Assembly (NCBI RefSeq): GCF_965228805.1 | Contig: NZ_CBDDIE010000001.1 | Coordinates: forward strand, 62,001 to 126,000 | Length of the DNA stretch: 64,000 bases | Direction: 5' to 3' | Source of the DNA: JASBTN01 sp965228805 | GTDB taxonomy: Bacteria; Pseudomonadota; Alphaproteobacteria; Rhodobacterales; Rhodobacteraceae | Part shown: positions 9,254 to 17,345 of the stretch, piece by piece | How the letters are laid out: each line of letters starts with the position of its first letter | How positions within the stretch are numbered: position 1 is the stretch's first letter | Position numbers and translations under genes: made by a program | The notes under the pieces: model-generated | What the model was told of the DNA's origin: nothing | Database searches by the model: none | Seen by the model: only the letters and a program-made list of their open reading frames with translations

Positions 9254-10495
9254 TCAAGCGGCCACGCAGGTGCCGTAGCGGCTGTCCAGAATGGCGGTAA
9301 CGCTGTCGTGGTCGACCTCGCCGCCCAGCTCTTCCAGAGCTTGGGCGAAGAGGTGGACAATCTTGGTGATCACACCGCGATCCAGCAGGTTCAGGATGCC
9401 GATGCGCACCTGCACGGGCGCAGACAGCGTCGGCCAGATGCCGAAGTCCCGCGCACGGCAGTTCTGCACCAGCTCCATTTCACGCCCGGCCAGCGCGGGC
9501 GGCAGGTTCAAGACCACCAGGCTCGTCATGTTCGAGGTCACCTCGCAGCCCATCGCCTCCAGCGCCTCGCGCAGCACCGCCTCGTGGGTGCGATAGGCAT
9601 GGGCGCGTTTCGCCAGCCCGTCCGAAAGCACGATGCGCAGGCTTTCATGCAGCGCGGACACGGCATAGGCTGAATGGGTACGGTGATAGCTGCCCTTCTC
9701 CACATCCTGCCCGTCGACGATGCCCCAGTGGCGCGCTTCGAACAGCGGATTGTGCACGTAGCTGTAGGCGCCGGACGCGCGCAGGCTGTCGATATAGGCG
9801 TCGTTGAAGCTCACCGGCGCATAGGTCAGCGGCAGGCAGCACAGGCCCTTCTGCGGGCAGGACGCCCAGCCAGCCACGCCGGGATAATCGTCAATCGCGA
9901 AGTCCTCAACACCCAGCGACGATACCGCATCAATCAGCCCCATGGCACCGTGACGCTCGCAAGCATCCGAGAAGCCACGCAGATCATTGATCCGGCCCGA
10001 GCCCGTCTCCCAATGCGCCATGAAGGCCCATTTGGGTTTGTGTTCGGCCAGCGCCGCCTCGACCATCTCGCCCGTCACCGAGGTGCCGTGGGGCACGTCG
10101 ATCACCACCACCGATGCCGCCTGCGGATCCAGCGGGTTGGCGGCGTGTTCATCCGGCGTGGCCGCCTTGATGCGCAGGGTCAGCGCGTCGATGCCCGAAA
10201 ACGTCCCGTTCGAAAACGCCACCACCTTGTCGCCCGGCATGACGGCGGCGAACATCGTGTCCAGCCCGCTCCACCCGGTGCCTGCGACGGCGAAAGTGTA
10301 GGTGTTGGTGGTGCCCCACAGACGGCGCAGCATGTGCTTGCATTCGACCATGCCACGCAGCACGTCGCCGTGCATGTGATCGGCGATCCCGGCGCCCGCA
10401 AAGGCCTTCAGCACGCGGGCATCGGTATTGCCCGGCCCGGGGCCCGCGGCCAATGTCTCGGGGATTTCCAGCGGCGGAAAGATCTGAACTGTCAT
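9254..10495 (-). CDS. sgaA: Serine-glyoxylate aminotransferase
   Basis: It transfers the amino group of serine to glyoxylate, giving hydroxypyruvate and glycine, the entry step of the serine cycle. The 413-residue class V PLP enzyme has the typical N-terminus with AGPGPGNTDARVLKAFA, the cofactor Asp in LIDAVSSLG, and the PLP lysine in SCPQKGLCCLP. Length agrees with alphaproteobacterial SgaA. GAGGG precedes the start. It is first in a seven-gene minus-strand operon (sgaA, mtkA, mtkB, hprA, mcl, gckA, MFS) with overlaps or short gaps, and is divergent from a LuxR-type regulator. Confidence 0.9.
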   Translation of the reverse strand: MTVQIFPPLEIPETLAAGPGPGNTDARVLKAFAGAGIADHMHGDVLRGMVECKHMLRRLWGTTNTYTFAVAGTGWSGLDTMFAAVMPGDKVVAFSNGTFSGIDALTLRIKAATPDEHAANPLDPQAASVVVIDVPHGTSVTGEMVEAALAEHKPKWAFMAHWETGSGRINDLRGFSDACERHGAMGLIDAVSSLGVEDFAIDDYPGVAGWASCPQKGLCCLPLTYAPVSFNDAYIDSLRASGAYSYVHNPLFEARHWGIVDGQDVEKGSYHRTHSAYAVSALHESLRIVLSDGLAKRAHAYRTHEAVLREALEAMGCEVTSNMTSLVVLNLPPALAGREMELVQNCRARDFGIWPTLSAPVQVRIGILNLLDRGVITKIVHLFAQALEELGGEVDHDSVTAILDSRYGTCVAA

Positions 10496-10609
10496 CTGCG
10501 ATACCCTCGCGAACGGGGGCCGTTGGGCCCGGTGTCTTGCTGAGGATGCAGAAAACCCGGGCTTGCGTCATCGCACAACGGAACTTACTACTGCTTTCGG
10601 GTATCTAAT

Positions 10610-10631
10610 TGGGTGGGGAAATACCCACCCA
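10610..10631. promoter_or_regulatory. Inverted repeat in sgaA/luxR divergent promoter
   Basis: Eight-base arms TGGGTGGG and CCCACCCA flank a 6-bp spacer. The repeat lies about 115 bp upstream of sgaA and 80 bp upstream of the regulator. Position and symmetry suit a regulator dimer site. Confidence 0.55.
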
Positions 10632-10665
10632 TTGGTGTAAGTATTCCACAGTATACGCAAATCCG

Positions 10666-10685
10666 ACCCACCCGAACGGGTAGGT
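10666..10685. promoter_or_regulatory. Second inverted repeat, related to the first, followed by T-run
   Basis: ACCCACCCG-AA-CGGGTAGGT has one mismatch between arms and shares the CCCACCC word with the repeat at 10610. Five T residues follow on the plus strand just before the luxR ribosome site, so it could be a second operator or a weak attenuator in the luxR leader. Confidence 0.45.
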
Positions 10686-10711
10686 TTTTCCGATTCAGCG
10701 AGGAAAAACAG

Positions 10712-11347
10712 ATGGTTAATGCTCCTGAGCGTCCGGTCGACATCATGCTGGCCGACAGCAATCCGCTGGTCCTCTCGGCCATGTCCGAGATTTTCGAGCG
10801 GGATTCGCGATTCTCTCTCGTGGCCACTTCCGCCACTGCCGAGGGCTTCCTGGGCACCGTCATGCGCGTGCCGGTGCAGGTCGGTGTGGTCGACTGGAAC
10901 CTGCCCGCCCTGGGCGGTGCCAAGCTGATCGAGGTGCTGCGCGACCAGGCCCGCGCGCCGCGCCTGGTGGTTTACGGCGAGGCCACGGGCGAGATCCCGC
11001 GCCTGGCAATGCAGGCGGGCGCCGCCGGGTTTGCCGCGCGGTCGGGCGAGGTCGAAGGCCTGCTCGAGACCTGCGCCGAGGTTGCGGCGGGCAAGATGGT
11101 CTTTCCCTTCATCGACGTGCGCAAGATGCAGCAGGATCCGATCCACAGCCTGTCACGCAAGGAACGCGCCCTTTTGGAGGCCCTGGCCCAGGGCCTGTCG
11201 AACCGCGAGCTGGCGAAGGAGCTGGGCATCTCGACCAACACGGTGAAATTCCACCTGTCGAACGTCTACGAGAAACTGGCAGTCAAGAACCGCGCCCAAG
11301 CGATCGCCTATTACTACAGCTCGCAATTCGCAGGCGGGCCGCGTTAG
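10712..11347 (+). CDS. LuxR/NarL-type response regulator, probable serine-cycle regulator
   Basis: The protein is 211 residues: a receiver-like domain (about 9-125) and a LuxR-type HTH (about 146-205, LSRKERALLEALAQGLSNRELAKELGIS). Asp15 and Asp61 (VGVVDWNLP) occupy acidic-pocket and phosphoacceptor positions. The conserved receiver Lys appears replaced by Arg110 and the Thr/Ser before it is not evident, so phosphorylation may be absent or altered. The start at 10712 follows GAGGA; an earlier start at 10613 would place the promoter inverted repeats inside the gene. No kinase gene is adjacent. It is divergent from the serine-cycle operon, which is the obvious target. It overlaps the convergent GNAT gene by 4 bp. 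Confidence 0.85.
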   Translation: MVNAPERPVDIMLADSNPLVLSAMSEIFERDSRFSLVATSATAEGFLGTVMRVPVQVGVVDWNLPALGGAKLIEVLRDQARAPRLVVYGEATGEIPRLAMQAGAAGFAARSGEVEGLLETCAEVAAGKMVFPFIDVRKMQQDPIHSLSRKERALLEALAQGLSNRELAKELGISTNTVKFHLSNVYEKLAVKNRAQAIAYYYSSQFAGGPR

Positions 11348-11796
11348 AGCCGCTTGGTCATCAGCACCGTATTGCCCTTGCGTTCGACCTCCTGCCAGCC
11401 CAGCCGGGTGTAGAGCGTGATATTCTCGGCCATCTCGGCATGGGTGTTCAGGCGGATCTCACCCGCGCCATGACGCCGCGCCTCGACCTCGCAGAGCGCG
11501 ATCAGCTGGCGCCCCAGCCCGCGCCCGCCGAACTCCGGCTGCACGGCGATATTGACCAGTTTCACAAAGCCGTCGCCCATCACCATGACCAACCCGGCGA
11601 CAATCTCGCCCGCGACCTCGGCCACCCAGACGCGGGAGTGGGCGATGTCCTCTTCGATACCCAGGGACACCGGCGGCAGGTCGGCAATGCGGGCGCGGTA
11701 GCGCGCATAGGCCGCGTCGATGCAGGTTGCCAGGGCCTTGGCGTCCTCCGCCCGGGCGGGGCGGATCAGGGCCTGGTTCGGGGTTGGCTGTGTCAT
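11344..11796 (-). CDS. GNAT family N-acetyltransferase
   Basis: This 150-residue acetyl-CoA-dependent acetyltransferase has the GNAT core: the beta4 strand VKLVNIAVQPEFGGRGLGRQLI with the Q/RxxGxG/A pyrophosphate loop (GGRGLG), and a C-terminal LYTRLGWQEVERKG. The acceptor is unknown. The start at 11796 (MTQPTPNQ) has GGGGTGA upstream; a start at 11811 is also open. Just upstream is a 41-bp sequence identical to the last 41 bp of the membrane-protein gene that ends at 12691, which suggests the two genes were once neighbours. Confidence 0.85.
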   Translation of the reverse strand: MTQPTPNQALIRPARAEDAKALATCIDAAYARYRARIADLPPVSLGIEEDIAHSRVWVAEVAGEIVAGLVMVMGDGFVKLVNIAVQPEFGGRGLGRQLIALCEVEARRHGAGEIRLNTHAEMAENITLYTRLGWQEVERKGNTVLMTKRL

Positions 11797-12044
11797 GCGC
11801 TCACCCCGCAAAGCCCATATGCAGGCACCAGCCCGCGAACGACCGCATCCTCCACCTCGGCCACTCGGACCCGGTGCTGAGCGAAGTCCTCGGCAATACC
11901 CTGCGAGACCGGCGACAGGTCGGCAGCCCGCTCGGCAAATTGCGCATAGATCTCATTGATCACGGCTGTAGGGGCCGCGGCATCCTCGGCGCAGGTGGTA
12001 CGGATGTTAGAGAACCCAGATGAGATGTTGTTTGTAGATTCCAT
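11793..12044 (-). pseudogene. Truncated GNAT paralogue fragment
   Basis: The reading frame matches only the N-terminal half of the neighbouring acetyltransferase: AEDA..., AERAADLSPVSQGIAEDFAQHRVRVAEV compares with ARIADLPPVSLGIEEDIAHSRVWVAEV. It lacks the acetyl-CoA loop entirely. After about position 11841 it runs out of frame through the 41-bp repeat and stops at 11793. This is a diverged and truncated copy, not a functional GNAT. The 5' end overlaps the upstream hypothetical gene in another frame. Confidence 0.55.
11800..11840. repeat. 41-bp direct repeat, left copy
   Basis: It is identical to 12690-12730. It corresponds to the 3' end of the membrane-protein gene (encoding CLHMGFAG and stop) and sits directly upstream of the GNAT start. 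Confidence 0.9.
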
Positions 12045-12444
12045 AGGCCATGATCGCAAAAAGCACACAAAACGCAAAGGCAACTTGGCCACGGGACGGG
12101 CCATCGGCAGCAACAGCGCCCGTCTGCAACGCCCCCGCCAGGGCCTCGAGCTGTTCCTCGCTCAACGAGCGTTTGCACAGCCGCAGGACGTAGTTGTCCG
12201 AATTCGTCGTTGGCAGCAGGAACCCCTCGGCTTCAATAATCTTTCTGTCGAAATATGTCCCGCCGTCTCCTCGATTCAGACACAGGTACACGTGCTGTTT
12301 TGTTTCGCGGATCTTGCGAACAGGCGCAGAAAAATCCATCGCCGCCTGCGTACCCGTCGCATCAAGAAACCGCGCGCCTTCCCCACCCAGCTCCAGTCGA
12401 AATTCAGCGGGCAGTCGGGGTCCGTGCCACCACTGAAAAAGCAA
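12007..12444 (-). CDS. Hypothetical membrane protein, unusual or missing start
   Basis: No family is recognised. The frame is a credible protein: a hydrophobic stretch before and around residue 1 (open frame reads NAVGAVFLLVFVARPLL upstream of the given start), a polar middle, and a C-terminal membrane segment (VAFAFCVLFAIMAYGIY). No ATG opens the frame. It is open back to a TAG near 12558, but the only usable start I see is TTG at 12444, inside the first hydrophobic segment. It may be 5'-truncated by the event that produced the flanking 41-bp repeats, or use a non-standard start. It lies wholly between those repeats. Confidence 0.45.
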   Translation of the reverse strand: MLFQWWHGPRLPAEFRLELGGEGARFLDATGTQAAMDFSAPVRKIRETKQHVYLCLNRGDGGTYFDRKIIEAEGFLLPTTNSDNYVLRLCKRSLSEEQLEALAGALQTGAVAADGPSRGQVAFAFCVLFAIMAYGIYKQHLIWVL

Positions 12445-12689
12445 CGGGCGCGCAACGAAAACAAGAAGAAAGACCGCCCCGACCGCATTGGCCAGTTCAT
12501 CGTTGCGGCTGTAAAGAAATCCAAGCGGTGATTTTTCTGCTCGATAACCAAAATACTACCCCTGAGTCCTACATGATCGAAAGTTTGCTTTGCGGCTATT
12601 TCCGGTGGTTTAGTGCCTGCCCGGACACACAGCCAGAAATAAATTCGGTGGCGGGCGATTTCCGGCGCAACGATAGCACGGCCCAGTCT
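12445..12689. other. Non-coding stretch inside the inserted segment
   Basis: About 245 bp less GC-rich than its neighbours, with no convincing gene. It includes the open upstream extension of the hypothetical membrane protein frame. No transposase or terminal inverted repeats are visible. Confidence 0.5.
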
Positions 12690-12730
12690 CTCACCCCGCA
12701 AAGCCCATATGCAGGCACCAGCCCGCGAAC
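12690..12730. repeat. 41-bp direct repeat, right copy
   Basis: It is identical to 11800-11840 and forms the native 3' end of the membrane-protein gene. The two copies are offset by 890 bp and bracket the GNAT fragment and the hypothetical gene. Confidence 0.9.
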
Positions 12731-13080
12731 AGGTCCCACAGGATCAGAAGCGCGTCGAAGATCAGGGTCAGGTTCACCAGCCCCGCGCCGGTCCTGCGCA
12801 TCAGGCTGCGCGCGGTGACCCGGCCCAGGACCGGCAGGGCGATCACCGGCGCGATCAGCCAGGGCGCGGAGGCGATGGCCCTGAGCGGCACCAAATGCAG
12901 CGCCAGCGAGCCGCCGACCATCTGGCCCAGAACCGCCGGGGTCAGATGGTCAGAGGTCAGGCCGAAGGGCGCAATCAGGGCAAAGGCGACCGCAATTGCG
13001 GCGCAGAGGGTCAGGGCCAGCAGAAAGGCAAGGACGACACGGCCCGGCGTCGCCTGCGCAGGTGGGTTCGACATACGCAT
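12691..13080 (-). CDS. Small integral membrane protein
   Basis: This is a 129-residue protein of unknown function with about four hydrophobic segments (VVLAFLLALTLCAAIAVAFALI; a middle pair around LGQMVGGSLALHLV and WLIAPVIALPVL; and a C-terminal LIFDALLILWDLFAGWCL). GGAGG eight bases upstream supports the ATG at 13080. A longer frame upstream would be low-complexity and proline/arginine rich and is rejected. The end is duplicated as a 41-bp repeat next to the GNAT gene, implying an original membrane protein-GNAT operon. Confidence 0.7.
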   Translation of the reverse strand: MRMSNPPAQATPGRVVLAFLLALTLCAAIAVAFALIAPFGLTSDHLTPAVLGQMVGGSLALHLVPLRAIASAPWLIAPVIALPVLGRVTARSLMRRTGAGLVNLTLIFDALLILWDLFAGWCLHMGFAG

Positions 13081-13255
13081 GTCGCCACCCTCCCCCGCGC
13101 GCCGCCACAGGTCAAGCGGGCCGGGACGATACATGCGCCGGAAGTGCATTGAAAATGGGCGGCGCCGGGATGCAATCGGCGCCGCCCGCTGGGGTTGGGG
13201 CGGGAGCACCCCCTCCCCTTCCCTCCCCCCTCGGGACGAAAGCGTTTCAAACCGG

Positions 13256-13272
13256 CGGATCTGCGAGATCCG
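13256..13272 (-). terminator. Hairpin after the multidomain hydrolase gene
   Basis: A perfect stem CGGATCT-GCG-AGATCCG lies 14 bp beyond the stop of the 13286-17209 gene. The T-run is weak on the minus strand, so it may be a weak terminator or an mRNA-end hairpin. Confidence 0.35.
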
Positions 13273-13285
13273 GATCCGAGACGTT

Positions 13286-16200
13286 TCAGGGCTGGAAGGA
13301 CGTGCCCAGGTTGCGGGCCATGCCGGGCGACCAGACGCCGGTGGCATAGCCCAGGGTTTCGGTCTGTCTTGCGGTCAGTGCGGCGCGGGTCACCGGGCCG
13401 AAACTGCCATCCTCGCGCAGACCCAGGAAGGCCTGCAGGTGGCGCACCCCGTCCCCTTGCGAGCCGAGGCGCAGACAGGGCACATCCCGCCCCGCCGCCA
13501 CCGCCGCGGCCTCATGCCCGGTGGCCAGCAACAGGTCATAGCGCGCGGGCATGACCTTGCCTTCAAGCCCCGCGGCCTTCTGGAAATCGGCCCAGGCGTC
13601 GAAAGCCTGCCGGTCCAGCACACCCATCCCCGGGTTGCCCAGGGTGGAAAAACCGTTGCGCAGCACCACCTCCCGGCCGTCACCAGCCGGGGCCAGCTCA
13701 TAGGCATAGCAGCCGGTGGGCAGCGGGTCGGGCTCGAAATCGCCGCGCGCCAGGCCCCGGCGCACGCAGGGCAGCTTGATCCGCGACAGGGTCGATCCGC
13801 GATAGAGCGAGATCAACCCGCTCGCCATATCCATTACCCCGATCAGGCAGCGCTGATCCTCCTGACCCGGCAGGGTGGGGCGCAGGTGAATGCGGCTCTG
13901 ATGTTCCATCTTTTCAACTGGCCCCAGCATCTGACAGCCGCGCAGGGCCAGCAGAAGCTTGCCATGCTCCTTCGTCTCGGGCGCGTAGTTACCAGCACGG
14001 ATCAGCCCATGAACGACCTCGGCGGTCAGGTGAAAGGGCTCCGTCACCAGCTCCTCGGTCAGGTGACGCAGGTCCGGGTCCACCACGCCATGAACAAGCG
14101 GCACACGCGGGCCGCCACGACCTTTCGTGCGCACGGCCAGGATGCCGTCCTCGGCCAGATCAATGTCCAGCGCGATCGGCGGCGGATCGGCGGGATCGCT
14201 CAGGTCGAAACCCACCGGGCCATCATCCTCCTCGTCCAGCTCCTCGGCCACACCCTCCAGCAGCATCGTTTGCGGCAGGATCGTCGCCATCGCCTCGACC
14301 GGCAGGGCCAGCGCATCGCGCAACAGCTTGGCCTCGTCATCGCGCCGCCGCGCCAGGCCAGGTTGCGCCGCGCCTTGGTCGAGCCGTTTCATCGCGCGGA
14401 TCTGATAGGGCACGTCGGCCAGCCGCCCCTCGGCCAGGGCGGCGCGGATCGCGCGCATCTCGCGGTAGCGGTCACCGGGGCGGGCCCAGGTCGGGCCGCG
14501 GCTGAAGGTCAGGCTGATCAGGGCGCTCACCCCGTCGGCCCCCAGCGCCTCCAGCGCATCCGTTGGCAGGGCCGCCCATGTCGCCGCCACGATACGCGGC
14601 AGCATGCGAGCATCAAAAACGCGTTTGGCCTGGTCGAAGGAAATGCGGATATCGCCCAGCCCCTCGGCCAGGTCACCGGCCACAGCGCCGCGCGCACCCA
14701 ACGCGGCCTCCAGCCGGGCCAGCTGCACGGTGGTCAGGATCGCGCCCCAATCGGCATGGAACATGGCGCGGTCGGCCCAGCCCAGATCATAACCGAAACC
14801 GATCGTCACCCCGGCCAGACCGCCCGGCCAGACCGGCGCGGCCCGGGTCACGCGCTCATAGTGATCGCGCCCGCCACTCTGATGATCCACCAGCTGCCAA
14901 TAGCCGCGTTCCGACAGTTTCGCCCGCGCTGCCGAGGGCGAGAAGGCAAAGCCCGCCTCCTGCGGCACCACGGCGCCGTCGCCCTCGACCCCCGATCCCG
15001 GGGTCGCCTGCCAGCGATGGGCCAATGCGGCCTGCGCCTGGGCCAGGGCCAGCCCGGCAAAGGGGCCACTGGTCAGAACCGTGTCGGGCCCCGGACGGCT
15101 TTGCGGCAGCATCGGCGTGGGCATCGACGGGGCGATCCCGTCCAGCACCAGCCCGGGCTGCCCGCTGCCGCCATGGCCCGACCCCATCGCCGCCATCTCC
15201 TCGCCAACGGGATCGCTGATCAGACCCGCCGCCCGACCCCGGGCCAGCAGATCCTCAAGGCGCCGGGCGGCCAGCTCACCGGCTGCGGCGCGCGCGGCCA
15301 CCTGGCGCAGGATCGCGCTGACGCGCACCCCACGATTGGCGATCAACCCGCCCTCCACGCCCTTGCCCGGCACCGCCCGGTGATGCAGCGCGGCCACCTG
15401 CCAGTCGCTGTTGAACACCGGCGCGCCGGACCCGCCGCGCTGCCCGTCCGAGGTGTAATAGAGAAACTCCCGCGTCGCCCCCAGCACGAAACTGTCGCGC
15501 AGCGCCAGCTTCTTGTAGACCCCGCGCGGATGCTGGATCAGGCTGACCCGCTCCTGTTTCAGCGCCTTGCCGGACGGCGCCAGCAGCGGCAGCTGCCCAT
15601 AGGGCGCCAGCGCCGCTCCGGTCAGGCTTTCGGCAGCAACCGAGACAAAGGCGTAATCCAGCGCCTCGTCGCTTACATAGAGATCATCGGTAATGCGGAA
15701 ACGCGCAGGCGCCTGCGGGATGCCATCCACATCCATCTGATACGCCATGACCAGCTCGCTCTCCGCCGCCACATGGGCATCCGGCAACACGTGATGGTTG
15801 GTCAGCATCAGCCCCGGCCCCACCAGGAACCCGGTGCCCGAGCCGGTGCGCCCGTCTGGCAGGCGGATCATCACCTTGCCCACGGCCCGCGCCGCGCGCG
15901 CGCCACGCAGCAGCACATTGGCCTCGTCCAAGCTTGCATCCCCCAGGATGCGCGCATCCATTTCGTGGGTGGGTGCCGGGCTCAGCTCGGCGCGAATGCG
16001 CTGTCGGGCCGGCGTGTCCTCGGCATCGAGCGTATCCAGCAGGTACTCCATGTCCTCCCATGCCTCGGCCAGGGCCTTTTCCTCCCCGGCGGGCCAGTCC
16101 GAGCGCAGAACGGCGGGCGTTTCGCCCTCCCCCCCCGGCCGCGCCAGGTTGCGCGCGCGCATGAGCGCGGTCAGCGAGGCACCGGTCACCTCCTCCAGCA

Positions 16201-17209
16201 TCGGCGCGGGCGCCGGTCGGTCGACCGTGCCTTGGCGGGCAGCCAGCAAGGCCTCCAGCACCGCCAGGATGGGTGCGGCGGCGCGGTCGAAGCCGCCCCG
16301 TTTCGGATGCAACTCATCCTGCCAGCTCTGCGCAGCGGTGCCCACGGTGCCATGCAGGTTCAGATGGCGGAACCGCCCGCCCGTCTCGGCGGCCAGAGCG
16401 CGCAGGGCTTCGTTATAGCGCGCCATGATCCGGGCCAGGACATCATGCCCCTGCGTGGCGGAAATCCCCTTGTCCGCCAGCGGCTTGCCCAGCCAACGGC
16501 CACCCTTCACCGGACGCGGGTCGTCATAGCCCTGGCCCAGGATCAACAGGTCGGGTGACAGGGCCAACGCGCCGCGAATGATGCCACGATACTGGGCGAT
16601 CACCTTGGCGATGCGGGCTTCCAGCGCGGGCCAGTCGATCAGTTCTCCGGCCCCGGCGCCGGGCCTATGGCGTTTCAACACGGACGCCAGACGCCCCTCA
16701 CCCAGCAGGTCATTTCCGCCCAGCGACAGGATCATCACATCAGGCCGTTCACGCCGGATCACCCGACGATAGTCGCCGATGTGGTCCATCTCACGGGCGC
16801 TGTCGCGCGGCTCGGCCAGGGACAGGGCGGCGCAGCCCGGCTGGGACGCCACATGGGTGAACAGGTCCGCCCCACCCGGCACGCCGTCCACCCAGCTGTC
16901 GCCCTCGATCAGCACCTTCAGCCCCTTGAACCCGGGACGGGTGACCTTCGCGTGGTATTCCGCCAGGCGCAGCCGCCGCCACAGCGCATTGAGCGCGCCG
17001 CGCGGCGACGGGCTTGTCTTCTGCCCCGCCACCCGCTGCGCCTGTTTCAGGTGCAAGGTCATCGCATAGGGCCGCTCGGCGCTCGGCCGGGCCTCCAGCT
17101 GGTCCAACATCAGCGCACGGGCGGCCTCGGGGCGGCCCTCGGCCAGCATCACGTCAACGGTGGCGATGAATTCCTCTTCGGTCAGGATCCGGTTCGGGCT
17201 TTTGGTCAT
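13286..17209 (-). CDS. Multidomain hydrolase: SGNH - V8-type serine protease - lysozyme-like - peptidoglycan-binding
   Basis: A 1307-residue protein. Residues about 95-325 form an SGNH/GDSL hydrolase with GDSW (Ser105), GGND (164-167) and DELH (Asp298, His301). Residues about 440-640 form a trypsin/V8-like protease with TNHHVL (His473), LDYAFV (Asp518) and GGSGAPV (Ser594), so the triad is intact. Residues about 765-965 look like a GH24/pesticin-type lysozyme fold (VTIGFGYDLG, 801-810; Glu785 is a candidate acid). A middle region (1030-1240) is unassigned. Residues about 1245-1300 are a PG_binding_1 domain (LRLGSQGDGVRHLQAFLG). No signal peptide or transmembrane segment is visible. The start at 17209 follows GGAGG; 17224 is an alternative. 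The upstream gap holds 11-bp-spaced repeats. The catalytic set suggests peptidoglycan and protein attack, as a toxin, effector or lysis protein; this is inference. Confidence 0.8.
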   Translation of the reverse strand: MTKSPNRILTEEEFIATVDVMLAEGRPEAARALMLDQLEARPSAERPYAMTLHLKQAQRVAGQKTSPSPRGALNALWRRLRLAEYHAKVTRPGFKGLKVLIEGDSWVDGVPGGADLFTHVASQPGCAALSLAEPRDSAREMDHIGDYRRVIRRERPDVMILSLGGNDLLGEGRLASVLKRHRPGAGAGELIDWPALEARIAKVIAQYRGIIRGALALSPDLLILGQGYDDPRPVKGGRWLGKPLADKGISATQGHDVLARIMARYNEALRALAAETGGRFRHLNLHGTVGTAAQSWQDELHPKRGGFDRAAAPILAVLEALLAARQGTVDRPAPAPMLEEVTGASLTALMRARNLARPGGEGETPAVLRSDWPAGEEKALAEAWEDMEYLLDTLDAEDTPARQRIRAELSPAPTHEMDARILGDASLDEANVLLRGARAARAVGKVMIRLPDGRTGSGTGFLVGPGLMLTNHHVLPDAHVAAESELVMAYQMDVDGIPQAPARFRITDDLYVSDEALDYAFVSVAAESLTGAALAPYGQLPLLAPSGKALKQERVSLIQHPRGVYKKLALRDSFVLGATREFLYYTSDGQRGGSGAPVFNSDWQVAALHHRAVPGKGVEGGLIANRGVRVSAILRQVAARAAAGELAARRLEDLLARGRAAGLISDPVGEEMAAMGSGHGGSGQPGLVLDGIAPSMPTPMLPQSRPGPDTVLTSGPFAGLALAQAQAALAHRWQATPGSGVEGDGAVVPQEAGFAFSPSAARAKLSERGYWQLVDHQSGGRDHYERVTRAAPVWPGGLAGVTIGFGYDLGWADRAMFHADWGAILTTVQLARLEAALGARGAVAGDLAEGLGDIRISFDQAKRVFDARMLPRIVAATWAALPTDALEALGADGVSALISLTFSRGPTWARPGDRYREMRAIRAALAEGRLADVPYQIRAMKRLDQGAAQPGLARRRDDEAKLLRDALALPVEAMATILPQTMLLEGVAEELDEEDDGPVGFDLSDPADPPPIALDIDLAEDGILAVRTKGRGGPRVPLVHGVVDPDLRHLTEELVTEPFHLTAEVVHGLIRAGNYAPETKEHGKLLLALRGCQMLGPVEKMEHQSRIHLRPTLPGQEDQRCLIGVMDMASGLISLYRGSTLSRIKLPCVRRGLARGDFEPDPLPTGCYAYELAPAGDGREVVLRNGFSTLGNPGMGVLDRQAFDAWADFQKAAGLEGKVMPARYDLLLATGHEAAAVAAGRDVPCLRLGSQGDGVRHLQAFLGLREDGSFGPVTRAALTARQTETLGYATGVWSPGMARNLGTSFQP

Positions 17210-17283
17210 GACGACATCCTCCACAGCAGCAAGCGCGCGGGTTTGACCGCGCTTTTGCTCCAGCCTGACAGGCCATCGTCAAT

Positions 17284-17338
17284 CCAGCGTGAGTCCAGCG
17301 TGAAATCGCCGCAAATCACCGGTGAAACCGTGGGAAAA
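17284..17338. promoter_or_regulatory. Array of heptamers at 11-bp period (candidate SARP operator)
   Basis: Heptamers begin at 17288, 17299, 17310, 17321 and 17332: CGTGAGT, CGTGAAA, CGCAAAT, GGTGAAA, GGGAAAA. The first two sit in identical CCAG contexts. SARP regulators bind direct heptamer repeats one helical turn apart, and a SARP-like gene ends 8 bp away. The array is upstream of the multidomain hydrolase start (17209). Confidence 0.6.
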
Positions 17339-17345
17339 TCGGGGG

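Noticed and set aside
11800..12730. Insertion sequence between the 41-bp repeats
   Set aside because: No transposase, no terminal inverted repeats, and 41 bp is far longer than usual target duplications.
12815..16558. Very long open plus-strand frame opposite the multidomain hydrolase gene
   Set aside because: The antisense frame is open because of GC-rich third positions. The translation is Arg/Gln/His-rich low-complexity without domains, while the minus-strand frame has clear catalytic motifs.
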